A stretch of 12,430 bases of DNA from Chitinophagaceae bacterium (GCA_025455245.1 JALOMX010000101.1:1-12430); one strand, 5' to 3'. Positions 1-7,587 are shown, counted from the stretch's first letter. The notes: a model not told the origin generated them from the letters alone. Numbers and translations: made by a program.

Positions 1-1092
1 GCCTGTGTTATTGGCCAATACAAAGTCGCTGAATCCATTAAAAACACCGCTCATAATCAGGCCCGGTGCGGGACCACTTGGAGTTCCACCGATATCTACC
101 CATGCATTTGATCCATTATCCTTAACAATGGTCAAATTGGCCGGATCGCTTACTCCATCATCCAATCCGTAAGGAAGGGTAATGGTAAAATCAACCCCGG
201 AATTACCTACACGGGTTACACGGTAGTGCCTTATCTCAGACACTTTGGTAATGCCCGCAGGAAGTGATCTCGAAGGTGGAGGCCCTTGTAATACTTCGGC
301 TTTCAGAAGATCCGATATTTCTTCATTGTTGGAACTGCTGTTATTGATTAAAATGGGTCTGTACTCTCCATTCTTTCCAATGGGGAATAACCTTTCCCCT
401 GAACCTCTGCCAAGACTTACATTCAACGGACCGTTTACAAAAGAACCCGGATGTCCGTTGTTGTCAGGATTTGCTTCACTTAATAAAGTGATCTCATTTT
501 CGCTGTTGGTGTTTAATAATCCGGCTACAAAGGAGATACCTGTTACCTCCTGATCACTTCCCATTGTCAGACCGGCAGGGTTATTTAAATGAAGCCTTTT
601 CATCCGCCCCGATGCACCACTGAAGTTTCCAAAGGTTTGTGGTACGGTTCCATTGAATACAACCGAATCAAGGTCAATCTCTCCAAAATTATTCAACCTT
701 CCCGGTACGATCATCTGACCGTTGACGCCAAAGATCTGAACCCTTGGACTGATATTGAGTGTACCCTGCACCAAAAATTCCGGCTGTTGAACCGTTTTAT
801 AGGCCGGCATCGAAATAAAATTAACCGTTGGGCTTTCAATATTAAGGATACCCGAAGGCTCTATCAGTATCTGATCCATTGGGGTTGAAACCGAAAGGGT
901 GATGTTATGCCTGATGTAAACGCTGTCATCCCCTTTCAAAGGTGGCCGACTTGCAGGAACATAATTACCTCCCGGAATTTTCTTTTCCCAGTTAGAGGCC
1001 GTAATCCAGTTACCGTTTTCAACGGTCCTGTAAATTTCGGGGGTGTAACAGGTAAGGCCTGCCCACCAACCCTGCCACTTCCAACCGAAAAC
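1..1092 (-). CDS. Continuation of the secreted surface protein in the shifted frame (partial, runs off the left edge)
   Basis: Reading the minus strand from 1092 to base 1 in the frame one base back gives about 360 codons with no stop. This frame supplies the missing end of the CUB-type domain (QGWWAGLTCYTPEIYRT). It is followed by a GNW...NW segment and DDSVYIRHN, a layout common before the beta-helical repeats of Bacteroidota surface proteins. After that comes sequence rich in short beta strands (ILIEPSGILNI, LVQGTLNISPRVQIFG, SVVFNGTVPQTFGNFSG). The last residues in the window (GVFNGFSDFVLAN) resemble the segment usually found shortly before a C-terminal sorting domain, but that domain would lie outside the window, so type IX secretion is only an inference. 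There is no plausible independent start, so this is treated as the same gene as the 936-3809 entry. Confidence 0.75.
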
Positions 1093-3809
1093 TGAACCGT
1101 TAATACGCCGGATTCATTGGAAGCAATAAACTCCCTTATGGTGTTTCCATTTTGCGGGCTGGCAAGGGCTTCAATACGTGGAGAAGATGTATTGGGGCCA
1201 TCGAATACCTGAATGCCGGCAAAGTTTGCCAGATCGACCCTGTAAAAAGTCAGGCGCATTTTGGTGCCCGGGGCGGCAGGGGTAAATGTCCGGGTCATAT
1301 TGTTTCCGGTTAAAAGTACAGGCCCGCCGGCATCGTAAAACGCGGTATCACAAACAGTAAGAGGGCTGTTTTCATTATGCAAAACACCGTTGATATAACT
1401 GTAGGTCAAGGTATCACCCGGATTGGCACAACCATCCGAAGTACGTACATAGGCCGCACTGATCTTTGCATTTTGCAAACCAACAATCTGATTGATGATC
1501 AACGCGCTGTCAGCGGTGGGCGTGCCTATCCCACCAAGCCACTGAATAGTATGGCCCTCCAGCTTTTTCACCCGAACCGTATCTTTAAAAGCATTGCGAT
1601 GGCTAAGAATCGTATCGCCAAACATCAGAATTGGTTTGGGGGGTAACCCGGTATTGGTTACCTGCACAATGATGCTGTCTTCGAGCGTACAACCCCGGTA
1701 ATCGGTACCCCTGAATTTCACAACCGTATTCTTAACAGGATTGATGACCCTTGGCGAGGTTCCCGAACTAATGCTGCCTTCCACATCCCATTGCGGACTG
1801 GCAAGGTATGTAACCCCGGTAAGTGTAACGGCAGTGAGCGGACAAACAGGGGCACTTGCGCTGCTGGTTATTGCTATGCTGTTGTTGATAAAAAACAGCA
1901 GGCTGTCATTTCCGGGTTCGGCATCGCCCGCCAGGTTTGTCCGGGCTGTAAACCGGTGAAACCCACGGGGAGAAAAATCATAGGTATTCAACACCGTTAC
2001 CTCCTCGGCAGCACCTGCCGCCAATGAACCCGAATTTTTTTGAATGGTGAAGGGAGATTGTACGCCTCCCGGATTTTCAACAAAGCCTGTAATGGTAGTG
2101 GGCGTACTGCTAAAATCAATGGCCTGATTACTGAAATTGCGCAGGGATACTTTTACTTCGGTGCTGTTGCTGTAGGTGCAACCCGGTGCAACCAATCGCT
2201 CGATGCCAATATCAGGCGTACTGTTTTCTTCATATACTTTTGCCAGTACCTGCCAGGGTGTTGTATTTACCTGTGGTGCCCAACTGCCGGCAGTATTATT
2301 ATACACCCTGGATAATCTCATCGGGGTATTTATTCCTATACCCCAGCCCATGTTGGAAGTAGTTTGCTGCTGTACAACAACAAAATAATTTCCTTCAACC
2401 GTAACGGCAGGAATGATGGGAATAACCATCTCCTGTTCACTGGTAGTTAAAAAAGAAGCGCTGGTAAAAATGGGTGATGCAGAGGGACTACCTCCTGCAC
2501 CTCCATCTTCATAAATACGCACATTCACTGTATTTCTATAGGATGTAAAGGGTATTCTGATCTGCGATATTTTTCGCGTTCCAAACCCAAACATTTTAAG
2601 TGCTGCAAAACCGGATACACCATTATAACCTATTCCTGAAATGTATGTGGTTGGATCATATACCTGTGTATGTGATTGCGATACTGCCTGTACCAGATTC
2701 AAACTGTTATTGGCGTTTCTTTGGTCGGTTGCCGACGATACACTTACCAAAACTTGTTGTATCCCTTTATTGGGCATATCAAATTCCGGAAAGGTGACGT
2801 TCTGTTCAGCCCCTGCAGCAAGACTTGGTATGTTGACTACAACACTATGGGAATTGGCACCCGAAACCTGTAATTGCACATCTATGTTACTGACTGCTTC
2901 AGTGCCTTCATTACGAATAAGCGCTTCAATATTTCCGGGAACCTGCTTTCCCGCCGGAGTTATACTGTCAAGATAAATTTTGCCCACCGAAATGTCATTG
3001 GCAATCCTGCCAAAAAACCGGTACCCACTTCCGGCCTGCGGGATATTTGTTTTATTATATGTGTGTTGGGTACCTGGAAAGCGGGCATATTTTGGTGGGT
3101 CAAGCACTTCAACCTTGTTAAAGGGTATAGTGGAATTGTTCCTGAGCATCGCCAAAAAATTAGAAGTGCTTGCTTTAATACCGGCCGCACCATTACGCCT
3201 TTGGGCAGATATACTACCTGCGGAAGTCAACCATGTACCATACAAAAATTCAATATCATTCGAAGTTTCATAAAGTTTCACCTGAAATTCCAAATTGGCA
3301 TATTGATGCTGCTGCCCCCCGCCGGCATTATCAGCATCACGTAAATTTTTCCATTGAATGGTACATACCCGGTTGGGGGCAATCCCTGAAGTTAATACAT
3401 GAAACTCCGGAATACTGCTGCCTTGAACAAGGTTGGTAAACAGGGGCATCACTATATTCTGAAAACCGGCCGCCGTGCTGGAAAAGACTGCGGCATGTGA
3501 ATTGGCAGGACTGACGCTGATATCAGTAGCAGCCCCGGGGGCAGCAGTGCCAAACCGGAGAATGCCATCTGCATGGATCATACATTGGGTAAAAACATTG
3601 CCATAGAAATTAAAGCTGAAACCAATATCTATTGGATTCACACTCGATCCCGCTGCAGGGTCGGTCATGGCAATTACTGTTCCCGTTCCGCTTATATCGG
3701 CATAAGTGGATTGCTGATACCTGAAGTTGGTAAGGCTGTAATTGACTTGCCCCGAACCGGGTTTTGAGAAGAGCAACAAAGCAAACACCAAGGGTAAATA
3801 TTTCATCAT
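936..3809 (-). CDS. Large secreted multi-domain surface protein, N-terminal and middle part (frame broken near 1090)
   Basis: The protein begins with a signal peptide (MMKYLPLVFALLLFSKPGSG), so it should be exported. Residues about 25-265 look like the N-terminal beta-rich domain common in Bacteroidota cell-surface proteins. Residues about 278-373 and 533-646 resemble CARDB-type adhesion modules, with conserved runs such as IPSLAAGAEQNVTFPEF. Residues 380-530 form another beta-sandwich-like region, 650-810 look Ig/PKD-like, and 815-910 look like a CUB-type domain (AFYDAGG, FAGIQVFDGP, GVLTVQF). The open frame then runs into about 45 residues of out-of-frame sequence and stops at 936. The true protein continues in the next frame to the left edge (see the 1-1092 entry). 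Two ATG codons are adjacent at the start, and either could be used. It lies 53 bases downstream of the response-regulator gene on the same strand. No enzymatic motif is seen; a structural or adhesive role is an inference from the domains. Confidence 0.8.
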   Translation of the reverse strand: MMKYLPLVFALLLFSKPGSGQVNYSLTNFRYQQSTYADISGTGTVIAMTDPAAGSSVNPIDIGFSFNFYGNVFTQCMIHADGILRFGTAAPGAATDISVSPANSHAAVFSSTAAGFQNIVMPLFTNLVQGSSIPEFHVLTSGIAPNRVCTIQWKNLRDADNAGGGQQHQYANLEFQVKLYETSNDIEFLYGTWLTSAGSISAQRRNGAAGIKASTSNFLAMLRNNSTIPFNKVEVLDPPKYARFPGTQHTYNKTNIPQAGSGYRFFGRIANDISVGKIYLDSITPAGKQVPGNIEALIRNEGTEAVSNIDVQLQVSGANSHSVVVNIPSLAAGAEQNVTFPEFDMPNKGIQQVLVSVSSATDQRNANNSLNLVQAVSQSHTQVYDPTTYISGIGYNGVSGFAALKMFGFGTRKISQIRIPFTSYRNTVNVRIYEDGGAGGSPSASPIFTSASFLTTSEQEMVIPIIPAVTVEGNYFVVVQQQTTSNMGWGIGINTPMRLSRVYNNTAGSWAPQVNTTPWQVLAKVYEENSTPDIGIERLVAPGCTYSNSTEVKVSLRNFSNQAIDFSSTPTTITGFVENPGGVQSPFTIQKNSGSLAAGAAEEVTVLNTYDFSPRGFHRFTARTNLAGDAEPGNDSLLFFINNSIAITSSASAPVCPLTAVTLTGVTYLASPQWDVEGSISSGTSPRVINPVKNTVVKFRGTDYRGCTLEDSIIVQVTNTGLPPKPILMFGDTILSHRNAFKDTVRVKKLEGHTIQWLGGIGTPTADSALIINQIVGLQNAKISAAYVRTSDGCANPGDTLTYSYINGVLHNENSPLTVCDTAFYDAGGPVLLTGNNMTRTFTPAAPGTKMRLTFYRVDLANFAGIQVFDGPNTSSPRIEALASPQNGNTIREFIASNESGVLTVQFSVGSGRVGGQALPVTPPKFTGPLKTVTGLRPLTGKRKFREVIMFLQVGHL

Positions 3810-3862
3810 ATGAATTAAGTTTTCCGGTAGAAATAATTATTATAATTCAATACAAAATTGTG

Positions 3863-4459
3863 CTAACCGATATTTTTATAATAATAGGCTATGGCCTCTC
3901 CCAATGACTGCACATGCAGCTTTTCATAAATTTTTTTTATATGTGTATTAATGGTATGAAAACTAAGCCCCAACTGAGCGGCGGCCATTTTATAACTGTA
4001 TCCGTCTGCAAGCAACCTAAGTACTTCTATTTCTCTCTCAGATAATAAACCGGAGGTTTGTTTGGGGGCAAAAAAAGTGAGTACCTTTTGTGCAATACCG
4101 GGATTCATCACAGCGCCGCCTTCGTACACATCCTTAATAGCTTCGACCAAACGTGCCGGCGAATCCTTTTTCAGCACATAGCCGTTTGCACCATTTTTGA
4201 TACTTAATACCGTTTGCATCAGGACCCTGACCTCCGGGTGACTGCGCTTCAACATTTTCAGGCCCTCAATACCACCCACACCGGGCATATGTATATCCAT
4301 TAATACCACATCAGGTTTATGGCCTTCCATTTCACTCAAAACATCCGAACAATCAGCACTTTCCCCGCAATATTCCAAACCTTCGGACATTTCAATCAAT
4401 GCCCTGAGGCTTTGCCTGCGTACAACGCTGTCATCGTAAATAAATACCCTGATACTCAT
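3863..4459 (-). CDS. NarL/FixJ-type two-component response regulator with a shortened receiver domain
   Basis: This 198-residue regulator has a receiver domain (residues 1-115) and a C-terminal LuxR-type helix-turn-helix (about 135-195, with LLSEREIEVLRLLADG and FHTINTHIKKIYEKL). The phosphorylation pocket is present: D9 and D10, phospho-acceptor D55 in VVLMDIHMPG, T83 in LMQTV and K97 in GYVLKKD. The family normally has 22 positions between the Thr and the Lys, but here there are 14. Eight residues are missing in frame after T83-V84, so the beta4-alpha4 loop and the start of helix alpha4 are gone. The gene lies 49 bases downstream of the histidine kinase and is most likely its partner in one transcript. 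Whether the shortened receiver can still be phosphorylated or dimerise cannot be told from sequence. Confidence 0.93.
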   Translation of the reverse strand: MSIRVFIYDDSVVRRQSLRALIEMSEGLEYCGESADCSDVLSEMEGHKPDVVLMDIHMPGVGGIEGLKMLKRSHPEVRVLMQTVLSIKNGANGYVLKKDSPARLVEAIKDVYEGGAVMNPGIAQKVLTFFAPKQTSGLLSEREIEVLRLLADGYSYKMAAAQLGLSFHTINTHIKKIYEKLHVQSLGEAIAYYYKNIG

Positions 4460-4508
4460 TAAAAAAAAATAAAAGTACTCTTAAGGAGAATTTGGCGCAA
4501 TACCTAAT

Positions 4509-5438
4509 TTAAGGGATGGGAATAACTGACCTGATCCGGGTGCCTTTGCCATTAGCCGACTTTACCTGAAAAGTGCCCTTCATTTCTTTGATACGGTTTG
4601 ACATGTTATTGAGCCCATTTCCCCTTTTTATCAACGCCTCTTCAAATCCCTTACCGTTGTCTTCTACTATCAATTCAACGAAACCCTCTTTACATTTCTT
4701 AAAAACAACCGCTGCCTCCTTCGCCTGACTATATTTTGAAATATTATTCATAGCCTCTTTAATGACCAACAATATATTTTTTCGCTCCTCAAAACCCTTA
4801 AAAAGCCTGAAAGCATCTTCATCAATTTCATACCTGCATTTTATATCCTGAACAGTTAGAAGTTCAGAACCAAAATTTTTAAGGCGGGTTCCAAGGGGCA
4901 TTACATCTCTATCACTCTTCATACTCCAAACCATGTCGTTCATATTCTCCATCAATATGAGGGATTGCTCTGTTATTCTTTCAAGAAGGGTGCCTGCCTT
5001 GACAGGGTTCTTTAACAGTGCATCCTGTGCTATTGAACTATATATGTGAAGACTGCTGATGGAGGCGCCAATATCATCATGTAAATTCTGACTGATCTTT
5101 TCGCGCATCCCTGCAAGTTTCAGCTTTTGCTGAAGACTGTTTCGGTAATACAGTCCGGAAACAACGAGGAGCACAATGATGATAATCAGCCCTGCAATTC
5201 TTATCCTGTTATTCTTGTCTTTCTCTTTGCTTTCATTAATTTCTATTTGCAGTAACCTGTTTTCATTTTTCAGCCCGGCACTTAATACATCTTCAATCAT
5301 TACATTATTTTTCCGGCGAACCTCCTGTTCGGTATTCATGATTTCAGCCTGCATTACGGAAACCGCCTCGAAATCTTTCATGGCTTTAAGGGCCGAAACA
5401 ACCCTTTGCATATACAATAATGTATAAAAAGGATTCAA
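4509..5438 (-). CDS. Sensor histidine kinase, C-terminal part (membrane segment, HisKA_3, ATPase)
   Basis: Numbered from the TTG at 5438, this 309-residue frame has a coiled-coil-like stretch (about 35-78), one membrane segment (81-98, IAGLIIIIVLLVVSGLYY), a HisKA_3 dimerisation domain with the phospho-acceptor H120 in NLHDDIGAS, and an HATPase_c domain. The ATPase shows an N box (KEAMNNISKYSQ), a G1 box (VEDNGKGFEE) and a G2 box (RGNGLNNM), and ends near GKGTRIRSVIPIP. TTG 5438 overlaps the TGA of the upstream TPR frame, and the nearest ATG is ten codons in. Upstream of TTG 5438 the same frame continues sensibly (KEAGIAISSGADLKERNPQ), joining the TPR part at about 5493. It is therefore best read as the second half of one kinase gene of about 580 residues. 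A translationally coupled separate kinase is the less likely alternative. It should phosphorylate the regulator encoded just downstream. Confidence 0.9.
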   Translation of the reverse strand: MNPFYTLLYMQRVVSALKAMKDFEAVSVMQAEIMNTEQEVRRKNNVMIEDVLSAGLKNENRLLQIEINESKEKDKNNRIRIAGLIIIIVLLVVSGLYYRNSLQQKLKLAGMREKISQNLHDDIGASISSLHIYSSIAQDALLKNPVKAGTLLERITEQSLILMENMNDMVWSMKSDRDVMPLGTRLKNFGSELLTVQDIKCRYEIDEDAFRLFKGFEERKNILLVIKEAMNNISKYSQAKEAAVVFKKCKEGFVELIVEDNGKGFEEALIKRGNGLNNMSNRIKEMKGTFQVKSANGKGTRIRSVIPIP

Positions 5439-6256
5439 TTGGGGATTCCTTTCTTTAAGGTCAGCTCCGCTTGAAATGGCGATTCCTGCTTCTTTACAAA
5501 CAGCGCAACGTCAAAATCCTTGTTTTCCAACGCCATCTGTTTGCCTTTGGAAAGGGTAACAATGGCTGAATCAGATTGATTTAATTCAAAAAGTACTTCA
5601 CCGGCACTGATCAGGGCAAGTGCCTGAGGCCGTAATTGATTTTCTTTGGAAGCCTCCTCAAGGGAACGCCGGAAATGAAATAATGCTTTTTCGTAATATT
5701 TAAGCTTCGTATATACCTCTCCGATATTTCCATGCAAGTGATATGGTTTTGATAAGGCCAATAACGGTTTACGATATCCACCTGATTGAAAAAAAGATAA
5801 CCCCTTTAAAAGATTTTTCTCCGCATCTTCATATTTCTCAAGGTTAAGAGAGAATAAACCTAAAAAATTGTAGGCATCCGCTAAGAAGAGGCTATCATTC
5901 AGTTGTTGGGCAATGGTAAGTGCCCTGTTTGATTGTTGTAATCCCAATTGCAGCAAATCATTGTAATAAAATACTTCAGCCTGCCTCGTATGATAATAAT
6001 AATTAAATACACCGGGCTTTTTAAATGCAAGTCCATCCCCAACCTTTCCAAGCCAGTACTCCGCAGAGTCGTACCGGTCAATTTCCATACATTGATCGGC
6101 CTTTATAAAATAACTTAAAACGGTATCGGGCGATACGCCCTTATCATTGATACTTGATGCCAATAACTCATAGGGGAAATGCTGAAATTCTTCTTGCTGA
6201 GCCGGAGCAGATAACATTAAAAGAAATCCGGATAAAAGTAAAAGGTACCTGAGCAT
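5435..6256 (-). CDS. Sensor histidine kinase, N-terminal part (signal peptide and TPR sensor region)
   Basis: The ATG at 6256 gives a signal peptide or N-terminal anchor (MLRYLLLLSGFLLMLSAPAQ). A GTG at 6283 would extend the frame by nine residues but lies inside a hairpin, so the ATG is preferred. The rest is helical tetratricopeptide sequence, with recognisable repeats at LADAYNFLGLFSLNLEKYED and HGNIGEVYTKLKYYEKALFH. In Bacteroidota this arrangement normally belongs to one protein: periplasmic TPRs, a membrane helix and a HisKA_3 kinase. Here the frame leaves the family pattern after LFVKK near 5493 and stops at 5437-5435. The other frame carries on from exactly there into the kinase. One base missing in the AAA at 5493-5495 (VKEAGIAISS when restored) explains it. 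The ligand is unknown; TPR regions usually bind proteins or peptides. Confidence 0.82.
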   Translation of the reverse strand: MLRYLLLLSGFLLMLSAPAQQEEFQHFPYELLASSINDKGVSPDTVLSYFIKADQCMEIDRYDSAEYWLGKVGDGLAFKKPGVFNYYYHTRQAEVFYYNDLLQLGLQQSNRALTIAQQLNDSLFLADAYNFLGLFSLNLEKYEDAEKNLLKGLSFFQSGGYRKPLLALSKPYHLHGNIGEVYTKLKYYEKALFHFRRSLEEASKENQLRPQALALISAGEVLFELNQSDSAIVTLSKGKQMALENKDFDVALFVKKQESPFQAELTLKKGIPN

Positions 6257-6261
6257 AACAA

Positions 6262-6291
6262 AAGGCAATGTACAAAAAAGCACATTGCCTT
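6262..6291 (-). terminator. Hairpin between dinB-like gene and kinase gene (terminator or leader hairpin)
   Basis: AAGGCAATGT and ACATTGCCTT form a perfect 10-bp stem with a 10-base loop. On the minus strand the stem is followed by only a weak T-rich stretch (TTGTTATG), and the kinase ATG begins five bases later. It could end the dinB-like transcript, or it could act as a 5' leader hairpin for the kinase if transcription starts near 6301. Confidence 0.5.
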
Positions 6292-6307
6292 AAAAAAATC
6301 AAATGGA

Positions 6308-6338
6308 CAAAATATCACGAAACGGTACCAATATCAAA
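6308..6338 (-). promoter_or_regulatory. Candidate promoter for the kinase-regulator genes
   Basis: On the minus strand TTTG (6338-6335) is followed after 20 bases by TATTTTG (6314-6308). This is close to the Bacteroidota pattern TTTG-N19-21-TAnnTTTG, with one base fewer in the second element. It overlaps the end of the dinB-like gene and would start transcription near 6301, about 45 bases before the kinase ATG, with the hairpin in the leader. Confidence 0.35.
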
Positions 6339-6896
6339 TATGGAAGCATTGGCTTTTAAGACTTCAGAAGCCTGCTGAATATGGCGATTGTTGTGTACAG
6401 TGTAAAAAGCAAGTCCATCACCTAACCTGATTCTTATGAGTTTGGTGATGCTTATGGATATTTTTATCCTGTTTAAATCAACCTTCGCGGCATTTTCCAG
6501 GATTTGCAAAAACTCCTTTTGTTGTTGGATAAATTTTGCAACTACTTCCCTCGATAGCATTTGTCCTGAGGGATCCATTTCCCTGAAAGTTTTCATTTTT
6601 TTTGAATCGGGTCCCGGTTGCATACTTTTTATAAAGAAAGCACCCAGCCAACCCGATTTGAAAAATGAACCCGAAGGATGAAGAGTGGAGGCTTCGATGC
6701 GCCTTCTGAATTCGGGCAAATAAAAATCGCTGTAACGGTTGAGGTGTTCTATGCACTCAAGAACATTCCATTTACCGGGAGCCGGCCTTTGAAGGAGTTC
6801 TTCTTCTTCAAGCATCAACCATTGTGTGGCCTGATGAAGGTTATTTCGTGTGTGTTGTGCAAGCTGTGCGAGCCAGTGTGATGTGTTGTGTTTCAT
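6315..6896 (-). CDS. DinB-family protein (putative metal-dependent enzyme)
   Basis: This 193-residue protein has the DinB/YfiT-type four-helix layout. The likely three-histidine metal site is visible: H51 in LECIEHLNRY, and H168 and H172 in TVHNNRHIQQ near the C-terminus. The motif PGKWNVLECIEHL is typical of Bacteroidota DinB-like proteins. The family includes thiol-dependent transferases and hydrolases acting on small thiols or modified substrates, but the substrate here cannot be named. It lies 60 bases downstream of the Crp/Fnr-type regulator on the same strand, so it may share a transcript with it or be its target. An inverted repeat just upstream (6914-6927) supports local control. The length is normal for the family and the frame is intact. 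Confidence 0.88.
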   Translation of the reverse strand: MKHNTSHWLAQLAQHTRNNLHQATQWLMLEEEELLQRPAPGKWNVLECIEHLNRYSDFYLPEFRRRIEASTLHPSGSFFKSGWLGAFFIKSMQPGPDSKKMKTFREMDPSGQMLSREVVAKFIQQQKEFLQILENAAKVDLNRIKISISITKLIRIRLGDGLAFYTVHNNRHIQQASEVLKANASIFDIGTVS

Positions 6897-6913
6897 ACTT
6901 TAATAAATTTAAA

Positions 6914-6927
6914 GTACAAAATTGTAC
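6914..6927. repeat. Inverted repeat upstream of the dinB-like gene
   Basis: GTACAA, AA, TTGTAC: six-base arms around a two-base centre, 18 bases upstream of the dinB-like start codon. The position suits an operator, possibly for the neighbouring Crp/Fnr-type protein, although the arms differ from those of the repeat upstream of that gene. Confidence 0.4.
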
Positions 6928-6956
6928 CGCAAAAAATTACCATTTATTGATTCAGA

Positions 6957-7499
6957 TCAAGACTTTTGAAGCCTTGACAGGGTTTCCGGCGTCATGCGCA
7001 AATAAGCTGCAATGTAACGATGGGGTATCTTCTGAAAAAGGTGGGGGCTGCGCTCAAATACCCGACGGTAACGCTCGGCAGGCGATGTGGTCAATAAGTC
7101 AACTTCCCGTTCAAGCTGCTGAACCATGAGGCCTTGTAAAATTTGAATCCATAAGTTCCTGTTTTCCTCATCTTCATTCAGAAAAAGCGAAAACATTTCT
7201 TTACTGATGAAGGATATCCTTGTTTTACGCAATGCCTGAATGATCAACGGCGAAGACTTTTCTGAAAAGAAGGAATCGAGCGCCGCAACAAGATTCCCCT
7301 GATATCCAAAACGAATGGTATGCTCTTCACCTTCTTCTGCAACAAACATCCTGAGGCTACCCTGATGAATGAAATAAACCCTTGTGTCTTTTGTTCCTTC
7401 GGTTTTCAGGTAATCATTTCTCTTGAGCAATATGTCTCCCTGCCACAATCCGGCTTCATTTATCTTTTCAAGCATTCTTTGCAATGGATTCACGGACAT
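6957..7499 (-). CDS. Crp/Fnr-family transcriptional regulator
   Basis: This 180-residue protein has a cyclic-nucleotide-binding-type beta barrel (about residues 20-110, with VYFIHQGSLRMFVAEEGEEH and FGYQGNLVAALDSFF). It then has a dimer helix (IQILQGLMVQQLEREV) and a short C-terminal helix-turn-helix (IPHRYIAAYLRMTPETLSRL). This compact form is typical of Bacteroidota Crp/Fnr regulators. It has no cysteine cluster, so an iron-sulfur oxygen sensor like Fnr is unlikely, and the canonical cAMP-pocket arginine motif is not obvious, so the ligand is unknown. The ATG at 7499 is preceded by an inverted repeat and by a TAGGTTTG promoter element, which suggests its own promoter and probably self-regulation. 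The dinB-like gene downstream is the most likely co-transcribed gene or target. Confidence 0.92.
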   Translation of the reverse strand: MSVNPLQRMLEKINEAGLWQGDILLKRNDYLKTEGTKDTRVYFIHQGSLRMFVAEEGEEHTIRFGYQGNLVAALDSFFSEKSSPLIIQALRKTRISFISKEMFSLFLNEDEENRNLWIQILQGLMVQQLEREVDLLTTSPAERYRRVFERSPHLFQKIPHRYIAAYLRMTPETLSRLQKS

Positions 7500-7501
7500 A
7501 C

Positions 7502-7520
7502 GCAGTTTTTTTCAAACTGC
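7502..7520. repeat. Inverted repeat at the crp-like transcription start (candidate operator)
   Basis: GCAGTTT and AAACTGC form perfect seven-base arms around a five-base centre, ending two bases before the ATG of the crp-like gene. They lie directly after the -7 element at 7523-7530, so they cover the expected start of transcription. A repressor bound here would block the promoter; a leader hairpin over the start codon is the alternative. Confidence 0.5.
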
Positions 7521-7522
7521 AA

Positions 7523-7530
7523 CAAACCTA
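7523..7530 (-). promoter_or_regulatory. -7 promoter element of the crp-like gene
   Basis: TAGGTTTG on the minus strand is an exact match to the Bacteroidota TAnnTTTG element. The -33 element is not clear: the expected position falls in the T-rich tail and stem of the rho terminator. Initiation would be expected near 7517. Confidence 0.5.
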
Positions 7531-7543
7531 ATATAAAGGGAAT

Positions 7544-7568
7544 AAAAAAACCCGCAATGAAGCGGGTT
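7544..7568 (-). terminator. Intrinsic terminator of rho
   Basis: On the minus strand, 20 bases after the rho stop codon, AACCCGC and GCGGGTT pair as a 7-bp GC-rich stem with a six-base loop, and the T-run is at 7550-7544. This is a standard intrinsic terminator. Confidence 0.85.
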
Positions 7569-7587
7569 GTATTTAGAAAAAATTTTC

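Noticed and set aside
1075..1100. Programmed ribosomal frameshift in the secreted protein
   Set aside because: No recognisable slippery heptamer or downstream stimulating structure was seen; a single-base loss by a T-run is simpler.
3851..3861. TACAAAATTGT shared upstream of the secreted-protein gene and the dinB-like gene
   Set aside because: An 11-base match between two AT-rich spots is expected by chance in a window of this size, and the distances to the start codons differ.
6256..6283. GTG at 6283 as the start of the TPR kinase
   Set aside because: It lies inside the 10-bp hairpin and adds residues ahead of a complete signal peptide; the ATG at 6256 fits better.
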